A program made the position numbers and the translations under genes. From positions 1 to 6,977 of the forward strand of contig JAJQAR010000279.1 in the NCBI GenBank assembly GCA_021203705.1: DNA of 6,977 nucleotides. Reading direction: 5' to 3'. Of the stretch, positions 1 through 6,810 are shown one piece after another. Source of the DNA: Prevotella sp. (lineage in GTDB: Bacteria > Bacteroidota > Bacteroidia > Bacteroidales > Bacteroidaceae). The notes under the pieces were generated by a model. The model saw only the letters and a list, made by a program, of their open reading frames with translations, searched no databases and was not told where the DNA came from. Position 1 is the stretch's first letter. Each line of letters starts with the position of its first letter.

Positions 1-1056
1 GTTCCCAAGCCGAAAGAGATAAAGGAAAGTCTCGACCAGTATGTCATCGGTCAAGACAATGCGAAACGCTGTTTAGCGGTGTCGGTATATAACCACTACA
101 AGCGATTGCAACAGCCAGAAGATGACAATGGTGTGGAGATAGAGAAAAGCAATATAATAATGGTGGGAAGCACGGGAACTGGCAAAACACTTATGGCACG
201 CACCATAGCGAGGTTGCTCGATGTACCCTTCACCATTGTCGATGCCACAGTATTTACGGAGGCAGGATATGTTGGAGAAGATGTGGAAAGCATACTTAGC
301 AGGCTGCTGCAGGTGGCAGATTACAATGTAGAGGCAGCTCAGTGCGGTATCGTGTTTATAGATGAAATAGACAAGATAGCGCGAAAGAGCGACAACCCAT
401 CTATTACCCGTGACGTAAGTGGCGAGGGTGTGCAGCAGGGACTTCTCAAACTGCTTGAGGGAACAATGGTAAACGTGCCGCCCCAGGGTGGGCGTAAACA
501 CCCCGACCAGGAATATATTCATGTTGACACGCGGAATATCCTGTTCATCTGCGGAGGTGCGTTTGACGGTATAGAGCGTAAGATAGCGCAAAGGCTGAAT
601 ACCCATGTAGTGGGTTACAACTCCGTACAGAACGTGAGGAAGATAGACAAACAAGACCTGATGAAATACATCATGCCGCAAGACCTGAAGTCATTCGGAC
701 TGATACCGGAAATTATCGGTCGCTTGCCTGTACTTACATACCTCAATCCCCTTGACCGCAGTGCGTTGAGGGCGATATTGATAGAACCGAAGAACTCGAT
801 TATAAAACAGTACGTAAAACTGTTCGAGATGGACGGCATCACGCTTACCTTCACGGAAGAATCGCTTGATGCCATTGTCGATAAAGCGATGGAATACAAG
901 TTAGGTGCACGAGGGCTGCGCTCGATAGTAGAAAGCGTGATGATGGATGCCATGTTTGAGATACCGTCAAAGAAAATAAAGACATTTGACGTAACTGCTG
1001 ATTATGTGCGCAACCAGCTTGCCAAGACAAATCTTGACAATCAGGAATGTGCGTGA
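1..1056 (+). CDS. clpX: ATP-dependent Clp protease ATP-binding subunit ClpX (5' end missing)
   Basis: The reading frame is open from base 1 and 351 residues are visible. About 60 N-terminal residues, including the usual zinc-binding domain, lie outside the window, and the GTG at 79 is internal. ClpX is a cytoplasmic AAA+ hexamer that unfolds tagged proteins and feeds them to ClpP. Visible landmarks are Walker A GSTGTGKT (166-189), the GYVG pore-1 loop (265-276), Walker B with DEID (361-372), the RKH substrate-entry loop (493-501), the GRLPV arginine-finger segment (718-732) and sensor-2 GARGLR (904-921). The ClpP-docking tripeptide, IGF in E. coli, reads VGY here (610-618), keeping the hydrophobic-Gly-aromatic pattern. 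As far as I recall this is usual for Bacteroidetes ClpX. clpP is normally just upstream in this group but would be off the window. recQ follows after 61 nt on the same strand. Family assignment is secure; no internal damage is seen. Confidence 0.97.
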   Translation, partial: VPKPKEIKESLDQYVIGQDNAKRCLAVSVYNHYKRLQQPEDDNGVEIEKSNIIMVGSTGTGKTLMARTIARLLDVPFTIVDATVFTEAGYVGEDVESILSRLLQVADYNVEAAQCGIVFIDEIDKIARKSDNPSITRDVSGEGVQQGLLKLLEGTMVNVPPQGGRKHPDQEYIHVDTRNILFICGGAFDGIERKIAQRLNTHVVGYNSVQNVRKIDKQDLMKYIMPQDLKSFGLIPEIIGRLPVLTYLNPLDRSALRAILIEPKNSIIKQYVKLFEMDGITLTFTEESLDAIVDKAMEYKLGARGLRSIVESVMMDAMFEIPSKKIKTFDVTADYVRNQLAKTNLDNQECA

Positions 1057-1117
1057 GCGGTAGAAAAGCCGTGAGAACTATATTCTATATTAGAGAACCT
1101 GCTTATCATTTTATCCC

Positions 1118-3298
1118 ATGAGTCCACAAGTCAACCTTACAGAAGAACTGAAAGAGAAATTCGGATTTGACAAGTTCAAAGGTGATCAAGAAGCCATTAT
1201 CCGCAACCTGTTGGCGGGCAAGAACACATTCGTGCTGATGCCGACAGGCGGAGGAAAGTCGTTATGCTACCAGTTGCCCTCCCTCGTTATGGAAGGCACG
1301 GCAATAGTGATCTCCCCCCTTATCGCCCTGATGAAAAATCAGGTGGACGTGATAAACGGCATCAACGAAACCGATGGCGTTGCTCATTACCTCAATTCCT
1401 CTCTCAACAAGTCAGCCATTGACAACGTGAAGAATGACATATTAATCGGCAAGACAAAGCTACTTTATGTCGCTCCCGAGTCGTTGACAAAGGAGGATAA
1501 TGTGGAGTTTTTTAAGAGCGTGAAGATTTCATTTTATGCTATCGACGAGGCACATTGTATCTCGGAGTGGGGGCATGATTTCCGCCCAGAGTATAGGCGT
1601 ATCCGTCCGATAATCAATGAGATAGGCGATGCTCCTGTTATTGCCCTTACAGCAACGGCTACCGACAAGGTACGCACTGACATCAAGAAAAATCTCGGTA
1701 TCTTAGACGCAGTGGAGTTCAAGAGTTCGTTTAACCGTCCTAACCTGTATTACGAGGTACGTCACAAGACAAAGGATATCGACAAGCAGATAGTGAAGTT
1801 CATCAAACAGAACACGGGCAAGAGCGGTATAATATATTGTCTGTCAAGGAAGAAGGTAGAGGAATTGGCGGCAGTATTGTGCGCCAACGAGATAAAGGCA
1901 GCCCCATATCATGCTGGTTTGGACTCCGCCACCCGTTCACAGACGCAGGATGACTTCCTTATGGAACGCATTGATGTCATAGTGGCGACCATAGCCTTCG
2001 GTATGGGTATTGACAAACCAGATGTGCGTTTTGTACTTCACTACGATATTCCGAAGAGTCTTGAAGGCTATTATCAGGAGACAGGGCGTGCAGGGCGTGA
2101 CGGCGGTGAGGGAAAGTGTATCGCTTTCTATTCGTATAAAGACCTGAAGAAACTTGAGAAATTCATGGAGGGCAAGCCCGTGGCAGAGCAAGATATCGGG
2201 AGGCAACTGTTGCAGGAGACGGCAGCCTACGCAGAGTCGTCAGTATGCCGCCGCAAGATGCTTCTTCACTATTTTGGTGAGGACTATGAACCAGACAACT
2301 GTGGCAGTTGCGACAACTGTCTGCATCCGAAAGTAAAAGTAGAGGGCAAGGAAGCATTGCTCATCGTATTGAAAGCCATCATTGCCATAAAGGAGGATTT
2401 CAGAACCGACTATGTAATTGATTTCGTTGAAGGCAAGGAGGACAACAATGATATCGTTGCCCATAAGCATAACGAACTTGAGGAGTTCGGAGCAGGTGAG
2501 GACATGGACGATAAAATATGGAATCCTGTAATCCGTCAGGCGCTTATCTCAGGGTATATAAAGAAAGACGTGGAGAACTACGGTATATTGAAGCTCACTG
2601 CAACGGGAAAGAAATTCCTAAAAAATCCTACCTCATTTATGATTGTCCTCGACAATGAGTTCAACGAGGAGGAAGAAGAGGAAAATATCGAAGGGCACGA
2701 CACTGTATTAGACCCTACCTTATATGCCATGCTGAAGGACCTGCGCAAGGAAATAAGCAAGAAGCATCATCTACCGCCATACGTGATATTCCAGGATGTG
2801 TCGTTGGAGCAGATGGCAACAGTATATCCCATTACCCTTGAGGAGTTACAGAACATTCAGGGAGTAGGAGCGGGAAAGGCACGCCGCTACGGAAACGAGT
2901 TCATATCCCTGATAAAAAAGCATTGTGAGGAGAATAATATCGAACGCCCGGAGGACTTACGGGTAAGAACCGTTGCGAAGAAATCGGTAATCAAAGTAAA
3001 AATCATCCAGAGTATCGACCGCCAGGTTGCCCTCGATGACATTGCTGTGGCACAGGGAATGGATTTTGATGACCTTATAGACGAGATAGAGGCCATCGTT
3101 TACAGTGGCACAAAACTGAATATTGACTATTTCCTGAATGAAGTGATCGACGAGGACCATATCACCGACATATACGACTATTTCAAGGAGAGCGAGACCG
3201 ACGATATAGAAACCGCAATGGAGGAGCTCGGCAACGACTATAGTGAGGAGGAAATCCGTCTTGTGCGCATAAAGTTCCTTTCAGATATGGGAAATTGA
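1118..3298 (+). CDS. recQ: ATP-dependent DNA helicase RecQ
   Basis: This 726-residue superfamily 2, 3'-to-5' DNA helicase acts in recombination and replication-fork repair. It has an intact helicase core: motif-0 glutamine Q24, Walker A GGGKS (44-48), DEAH box (143-146), the aromatic-rich loop CISEWGHDFRP (147-157), motif III LTATAT (177-182) and motif VI QETGRAGRDG (320-329). Four zinc-binding cysteines follow (C377, C395, C398, C401). Next come a winged-helix RQC region (about 405-510), an acidic linker rich in Glu (515-525) and an HRDC domain (about 530-605) with the helix-hairpin-like segment IQGVGAGKARRYG. About 115 further acidic residues follow, making it longer than E. coli RecQ (about 610 residues). 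Family knowledge suggests this extra part is the helix-turn-helix-like tail seen on Bacteroidetes RecQ proteins. The ATG at 1118 puts the usual short N-terminus before motif 0. No clear Shine-Dalgarno sequence is seen, as is normal in this phylum. Confidence 0.96.
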   Translation: MSPQVNLTEELKEKFGFDKFKGDQEAIIRNLLAGKNTFVLMPTGGGKSLCYQLPSLVMEGTAIVISPLIALMKNQVDVINGINETDGVAHYLNSSLNKSAIDNVKNDILIGKTKLLYVAPESLTKEDNVEFFKSVKISFYAIDEAHCISEWGHDFRPEYRRIRPIINEIGDAPVIALTATATDKVRTDIKKNLGILDAVEFKSSFNRPNLYYEVRHKTKDIDKQIVKFIKQNTGKSGIIYCLSRKKVEELAAVLCANEIKAAPYHAGLDSATRSQTQDDFLMERIDVIVATIAFGMGIDKPDVRFVLHYDIPKSLEGYYQETGRAGRDGGEGKCIAFYSYKDLKKLEKFMEGKPVAEQDIGRQLLQETAAYAESSVCRRKMLLHYFGEDYEPDNCGSCDNCLHPKVKVEGKEALLIVLKAIIAIKEDFRTDYVIDFVEGKEDNNDIVAHKHNELEEFGAGEDMDDKIWNPVIRQALISGYIKKDVENYGILKLTATGKKFLKNPTSFMIVLDNEFNEEEEEENIEGHDTVLDPTLYAMLKDLRKEISKKHHLPPYVIFQDVSLEQMATVYPITLEELQNIQGVGAGKARRYGNEFISLIKKHCEENNIERPEDLRVRTVAKKSVIKVKIIQSIDRQVALDDIAVAQGMDFDDLIDEIEAIVYSGTKLNIDYFLNEVIDEDHITDIYDYFKESETDDIETAMEELGNDYSEEEIRLVRIKFLSDMGN

Positions 3299-3332
3299 TA
3301 TGTAAATTATTCTATCCTATCCCTTTTTTTAT

Positions 3333-3340
3333 TATTTTTG
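3333..3340 (+). promoter_or_regulatory. Possible Bacteroidales -7 promoter box upstream of the GDP-fucose genes
   Basis: TATTTTTG matches the Bacteroidales sigma-ABfr -7 consensus TAnnTTTG exactly. It lies 30 nt before the guanylyltransferase ATG, in the AT-rich 72-nt gap after recQ, so a transcript would have a leader of roughly 20-25 nt. No TTG or TTTG -33 box is seen at the usual distance (around 3307-3315). In such AT-rich DNA an 8-base match with two free positions can occur by chance, so this is tentative. Confidence 0.4.
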
Positions 3341-3370
3341 CAGTCTATTAAAAACCAACTCTTATTGTTT

Positions 3371-4438
3371 ATGGCTTATACAGATAATCATTTGGTCATA
3401 ATGGCTGGTGGTGTCGGCAGTAGGTTCTGGCCTATGAGCACGACGGAGAAACCCAAGCAGTTCATTGATGTGTTAGGCGTAGGGCGTTCATTAATGCAGT
3501 TGACATTCGACAGGTTTAAGGGTGTGTGCCCGCCTGAAAACGTGTGGGTGGTAACAAATCAGTTATACAAGAACATTGTCGCGGAGCAGCTCCCAGAAAT
3601 TCCCATTGGCAACATCCTCTGTGAGCCATGCAGAAGAAACACTGCACCGTGCATTGCATACGTCAGTTGGCGTATAAAGGCTATCAATCGTAACGCCAGC
3701 ATTGTAGTATCGCCAAGTGACCATATCGTAACCGACAATGAGGAGTTCCGCCGCGTGGTTAACCAGTGCCTTAAATTTGCTGGCGAGACCGATGCCATGA
3801 TAACTTTGGGAATGAAGCCGACACGCCCTGAGACAGGATATGGCTATATTCAGGCAGACCTGTCCACCAGTTCTCCACGCAACAAGGAGATATACCGTGT
3901 TGACTCATTCAGGGAGAAGCCCGATGTGGAGACGGCTAAGAAATACATCCGAAACAAGAGTTACTTTTGGAATTCGGGGATATTTATCTGGAATGTCAAC
4001 ACAATAGTGAATGCCTTCCGTATCTACCACCCTGCAATAAGTAAGATATTCGAGGGTATGCTGCCTATCTACGGCACACCGCAAGAGCAGGAGGAAATAG
4101 ACCGCAAGTTCCCTGAGTGTGAGAGCATATCCGTTGACTATGCCATAATGGAGAAGGCAGAAGAGATTTTCGTATGCCCTGCCGACTTTGGCTGGAGCGA
4201 CCTCGGCACATGGGGCTCACTGTTGGTAGAGACAAAGAAAGACTTGTATGGAAACGGTGTCATCGGTGACAATGTAGCGTTGTTCGATACTCACGACTGT
4301 ATTATCCACACCCTGAACAAACAGAAAGTGGTGATACAGGGATTGGACGGTTTCATCGTGGCAGAGGAAGGCGACAAGCTGCTTATCTGCAAGCTATCCG
4401 AAGAACAGCGCATAAAGCAGTTCTCAGGTGAGAATTAA
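3371..4438 (+). CDS. manC: Mannose-1-phosphate guanylyltransferase (GDP-mannose pyrophosphorylase)
   Basis: A 355-residue cytoplasmic nucleotidyltransferase that joins mannose-1-phosphate and GTP into GDP-mannose plus pyrophosphate. The N-terminus carries the pyrophosphorylase signature (residues 12-31: MAGG, then GSRFWPMST, then EKPKQF). Other landmarks are SPSDH (114-118, metal- and sugar-binding region), FREKP (180-184), YFWNSGIFIW (198-207) and FGWSDLGTW (273-281). It stops after a short beta-helix-like end and lacks the C-terminal cupin phosphomannose isomerase domain found in bifunctional ManC/AlgA proteins of about 480 residues. The isomerase and phosphomannomutase must therefore be encoded elsewhere. 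The ATG at 3371 is chosen because the first beta strand (HLVIMAGG) follows at once. An in-frame TTG at 3338 would add 11 unrelated residues and overlaps the putative -7 box. gmd begins 15 nt after the stop, consistent with co-transcription. The symbol manC follows function; the bifunctional form is the classical bearer of that name. Confidence 0.94.
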   Translation: MAYTDNHLVIMAGGVGSRFWPMSTTEKPKQFIDVLGVGRSLMQLTFDRFKGVCPPENVWVVTNQLYKNIVAEQLPEIPIGNILCEPCRRNTAPCIAYVSWRIKAINRNASIVVSPSDHIVTDNEEFRRVVNQCLKFAGETDAMITLGMKPTRPETGYGYIQADLSTSSPRNKEIYRVDSFREKPDVETAKKYIRNKSYFWNSGIFIWNVNTIVNAFRIYHPAISKIFEGMLPIYGTPQEQEEIDRKFPECESISVDYAIMEKAEEIFVCPADFGWSDLGTWGSLLVETKKDLYGNGVIGDNVALFDTHDCIIHTLNKQKVVIQGLDGFIVAEEGDKLLICKLSEEQRIKQFSGEN

Positions 4439-4453
4439 TACGAAAAATAGTTA

Positions 4454-5557
4454 ATGGAGAAAAAAGTAGCCCTTATAACGGGAATTACAGGACAGGACGG
4501 TTCTTATTTAGCCGAACTGCTTATTGACAAGGGATATGAGGTGCACGGACTGTTGCGCCGCTCATCCTCGTTCAACACAGGAAGAATAGAACATCTGTAC
4601 CTTGACGAGTGGGTGAGAGATATGAAAAAGGCCCGCCTTGTAAATCTGCATTGGGCGGACATGACTGACTCGTCATCGCTTATCCGCATTATTGGAGAGA
4701 CAAAACCTACAGAGATATACAACCTTGCGGCACAAAGCCATGTAAAAGTGTCTTTCGAAGTACCGGAATACACCGCCGATACCGATGCTGTAGGTGTGCT
4801 CCGTCTGCTTGAAGCTGTGCGAATCTGCGATATCGAGAAGTCTTGCCGCATATATCAGGCTTCCACATCTGAACTCTATGGCAAGGTTCAGGAAGTGCCG
4901 CAGACAGAAACAACACCCTTCTATCCCCGCTCCCCTTATTCGGTGGCAAAGCTATATGGGTTCTGGATAATGAAGAACTATCGTGAGAGCTACGGCATGT
5001 ACTGTTGTAACGGCATATTGTTCAATCATGAGAGTGAGCGCAGAGGAGAGAATTTCGTTACACGCAAGATAACGCTTGCAGCAAGCCGTATCGTGCAGGG
5101 CTATCAGGATAAACTCTACCTTGGCAACCTTGACGCAAGGCGTGACTGGGGCTATGCTCGTGACTATGTGGAGTGCATGTGGCTTATCCTTCAGCAGGAA
5201 CAGCCTGATGACTTTGTGATTGCCACTGGCGAGATGCACACAGTGCGTGAGTTCTGTACATTGGCATTTCAGGAAGCTGGCATCAATTTACGCTGGGAAG
5301 GTGAGGGCGTGAACGAAAAAGGCATCGATATAAAGACAGGTAAGGTGCTCGTTGAGGTTGACCCGAAATATTTCCGTCCATGTGAGGTAGAGCAGTTGCT
5401 CGGCAACCCTGCAAAGGCTAAGAAAATGCTTGGCTGGAATCCCACACGTACATCTTTTAAAGAACTTATCAGCATAATGGTAAAGCATGATATGAAGTTC
5501 GTGCATAAACTGTACTTAAAATCAACGGCTGAAGCCGAATTAAAAATTAAAAATTAA
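4454..5557 (+). CDS. gmd: GDP-mannose 4,6-dehydratase
   Basis: A 367-residue NADP-dependent short-chain dehydrogenase/reductase of the extended type. It converts GDP-D-mannose to GDP-4-keto-6-deoxy-D-mannose, the first committed step to GDP-L-fucose. The Rossmann motif GITGQDG (10-16) and NADP-favouring arginines in [16 protein letters not shown] (33-48) are present. The catalytic set aligns with E. coli Gmd at a constant offset of +6: Thr138 and Glu140 in QASTSELYG, then Tyr162 and Lys166 in PYSVAKLYG. The substrate-binding stretch [17 protein letters not shown] (191-207) is intact, so the enzyme should be active. The last six residues (ELKIKN) and the stop codon are mostly encoded by an intergenic-type TTAAAAA repeat, so the C-terminus may have been altered by a repeat insertion. 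The start is an ATG 15 nt after the upstream gene, with no Shine-Dalgarno sequence. Confidence 0.97.
   Translation: MEKKVALITGITGQDGSYLAELLIDKGYEVHGLLRRSSSFNTGRIEHLYLDEWVRDMKKARLVNLHWADMTDSSSLIRIIGETKPTEIYNLAAQSHVKVSFEVPEYTADTDAVGVLRLLEAVRICDIEKSCRIYQASTSELYGKVQEVPQTETTPFYPRSPYSVAKLYGFWIMKNYRESYGMYCCNGILFNHESERRGENFVTRKITLAASRIVQGYQDKLYLGNLDARRDWGYARDYVECMWLILQQEQPDDFVIATGEMHTVREFCTLAFQEAGINLRWEGEGVNEKGIDIKTGKVLVEVDPKYFRPCEVEQLLGNPAKAKKMLGWNPTRTSFKELISIMVKHDMKFVHKLYLKSTAEAELKIKN
5526..5537. repeat. Short inverted repeat at the 3' end of gmd
   Basis: CGGCT-GA-AGCCG is a perfect 5+5 inverted repeat; as RNA it would fold as a 4-bp stem with a UGAA loop. It encodes Thr-Ala-Glu-Ala near the Gmd C-terminus and directly abuts the heptamer array. 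It may be the left edge of the repeat cassette or a chance feature. The bases after it are A-rich rather than T-rich, so it is not a forward terminator. Confidence 0.35.
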
Positions 5558-5569
5558 AAATTAAAAATT
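5540..5569. repeat. Tandem heptamer repeat (TTAAAAA) x4
   Basis: Four perfect TTAAAAA units (5540-5567) plus a partial TT run across the last codons and stop of gmd into the gap before fcl. The unit length is not a multiple of three, so the array carries TAA in every forward frame within 21 nt, and its complement does the same in reverse. Arrays of this AATTAAAAATT type are, from general familiarity, common between genes in Prevotella and Bacteroides. Their role is unknown. Confidence 0.85.
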
Positions 5570-5610
5570 CGATTTTGCTTGGCTCCTTGCTTGCATTCAT
5601 TGGTTGCGGC

Positions 5611-5630
5611 GGACATAATAAATTATGTCC
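5611..5630. repeat. Palindromic REP/MITE-like element in the gmd-fcl gap
   Basis: GGACATAAT-AA-ATTATGTCC forms a perfect 9-bp stem around a 2-nt centre. It is followed by CCCT-ACA-AGGG (5629-5639), a second small inverted repeat sharing its last two C residues. There is no T-tract after it, so it is not an intrinsic terminator. I recall near-identical GGACATAAT palindromes followed by CCCTAC as dispersed sequences in Bacteroidetes genomes, which suggests a REP-like or miniature mobile element; this could not be checked here. It lies inside an operon and could affect mRNA processing or stability between gmd and fcl. Confidence 0.6.
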
Positions 5631-5666
5631 CTACAAGGGCAAAGGAGAATTGAGGGAAAGAAATAG

Positions 5667-6749
5667 ATGTTAGATAAAACGTCAAAGATATACGTCGCAG
5701 GGCATTGCGGACTGGTTGGTTCTGCAATATGGAACAACCTGAAACAGCGTGGCTATGACAACCTTATCGGGCGCACTCACAAAGAGCTTGACCTGCTTAA
5801 TGCTGTTGAGGTGAAACAGTTTTTCGATGAGGAGCGACCTGATGCTGTTGTTCTTGCCGCCGCCCATGTGGGTGGCATTATGGCGAACCTCAACTACCGT
5901 GCTGACTTCATATATCAGAACTTGCAGATACAACAGAATGTTATTGGGGAGAGTTTCCACCATAACGTGAAAAAACTGCTTTTTCTCGGCAGTACGTGTA
6001 TATATCCTCGCTTGGCACCGCAGCCGATGAAAGAGGATGCTTTGCTGACAAGCGAACTCGAATATACCAATGAACCGTATGCCATAGCAAAGATAGCGGG
6101 ACTAAAGATGTGCGAGAGTTTCAGTCTACAATACGGTTGCAACTATATCGCCGTAATGCCAACAAACCTTTACGGTCCTAACGACAATTTCCACTTGGAA
6201 AACAGTCATGTGCTGCCAGCCATGATACGCAAGGTGTATCTTGCCAAATGTCTTAACGAGGGCGACTGGGATGCTGTGCGCAAGGATATCGACCTGAGAC
6301 CAGTTGAGGGTATCAACGGAGCAAGTTCCCGTGAGGAGATATTGGCTAAGTTGGAGAAATACGGCATTACTGCGGATGCTGTAACGCTATGGGGCACAGG
6401 CAGTCCGTTGCGTGAATTTCTATGGAGCGAGGACATGGCGGACGCAAGTGTTCACGTATTGCTCAACATTGACTTCAAGGACACATTCAAGCGTGGCGAC
6501 AAGGAAATACGCAACTGCCATATCAATGTTGGCACAGGCAAGGAAATTTCCATCCGTGAGGTTGCTGAAAAGGTAATCGCCGAAATCGGTTTCAAGGGAA
6601 AACTCCTTTGGGATAACTCAAAACCTGACGGCACGCCACGCAAACTCACCGATGTAACAAAACTGCATGCCCTCGGCTGGCACCACAAAGTTGAGATCGA
6701 AGAAGGAATTAGTCGTCTGTTCTCATGGTATTCAAACCAGGAGAAATAA
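5667..6749 (+). CDS. fcl: GDP-L-fucose synthase
   Basis: A 360-residue NADP-dependent epimerase/reductase of the short-chain dehydrogenase family (also called wcaG). It acts on the Gmd product GDP-4-keto-6-deoxymannose by 3,5-epimerisation and 4-reduction to give GDP-L-fucose. Visible are the Rossmann motif GHCGLVG (12-18), AAAHVGGI (64-71) and the catalytic residues Ser109, Cys111 (LGSTCIYP), Tyr138, Lys142 (YAIAK) and His181 (NSHVLP). Each is offset by +2 from its E. coli counterpart, so both activities should be intact. Relative to the 321-residue E. coli enzyme there is an insert of about 35 residues after the catalytic His (about 195-237), as I recall is usual for Bacteroidetes Fcl. The ATG at 5667 places the Rossmann strand directly after it. 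A purine-rich GAGGGA (5652-5657) could serve as a weak ribosome site. It is probably co-transcribed with gmd despite the 109-nt repeat-bearing gap. Confidence 0.96.
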   Translation: MLDKTSKIYVAGHCGLVGSAIWNNLKQRGYDNLIGRTHKELDLLNAVEVKQFFDEERPDAVVLAAAHVGGIMANLNYRADFIYQNLQIQQNVIGESFHHNVKKLLFLGSTCIYPRLAPQPMKEDALLTSELEYTNEPYAIAKIAGLKMCESFSLQYGCNYIAVMPTNLYGPNDNFHLENSHVLPAMIRKVYLAKCLNEGDWDAVRKDIDLRPVEGINGASSREEILAKLEKYGITADAVTLWGTGSPLREFLWSEDMADASVHVLLNIDFKDTFKRGDKEIRNCHINVGTGKEISIREVAEKVIAEIGFKGKLLWDNSKPDGTPRKLTDVTKLHALGWHHKVEIEEGISRLFSWYSNQEK

Positions 6750-6754
6750 AGAAT

Positions 6755-6792
6755 GAAAAAGAGGAGAAAGCCAGTGGCCACTCCTCTTTTTC
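6755..6792. terminator. Bidirectional intrinsic terminator between fcl and the convergent gene
   Basis: A perfect 12-bp inverted repeat (GAAAAAGAGGAG / CTCCTCTTTTTC, 6755-6766 with 6781-6792) encloses a 14-nt loop. Its outer part is A5 on the left and T5 on the right, so each strand reads as a GC-containing hairpin ending in U residues. It lies 5 nt after the fcl stop and 18 nt beyond the stop of the minus-strand gene, as expected for a shared terminator of two converging genes. The loop overlaps a 10-nt palindrome, AGTGGCCACT (6773-6782). Confidence 0.85.
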
Positions 6793-6810
6793 TGTTTATA
6801 CGTTTACTGA

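Noticed and set aside
73..681. A 202-codon open frame on the minus strand opposite clpX.
   Set aside because: It lies wholly antisense to the conserved ClpX AAA+ domain, its peptide has no recognisable domain, and the Cys/His/Tyr-rich composition is typical of a reverse-frame shadow.
2154..2336. A 60-codon forward open frame inside recQ.
   Set aside because: It overlaps the RecQ motif VI to zinc-binding region in another frame and has low-complexity, shadow-like composition.
3289..3330. Possible intrinsic terminator of recQ ending in the T7 tract.
   Set aside because: Only GGGA/TCCC can pair across about 27 nt of AT-rich sequence; no stable stem precedes the T-tract.
3338..3370. Upstream TTG start for the guanylyltransferase.
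   Set aside because: It would add 11 residues unlike any family N-terminus and overlaps the putative -7 box; ATG 3371 fits the conserved start of the fold.
5540..5569. Heptamer array as a phase-variation switch for Gmd.
   Set aside because: Any frame meets TAA within three units, so adding units cannot extend or restore a reading frame, and the catalytic part of Gmd lies far upstream.
5611..5630. Palindrome as a transcription terminator after gmd.
   Set aside because: No T-tract follows it, the stem is AT-rich, and fcl, the next enzyme of the same pathway, starts 37 nt later.
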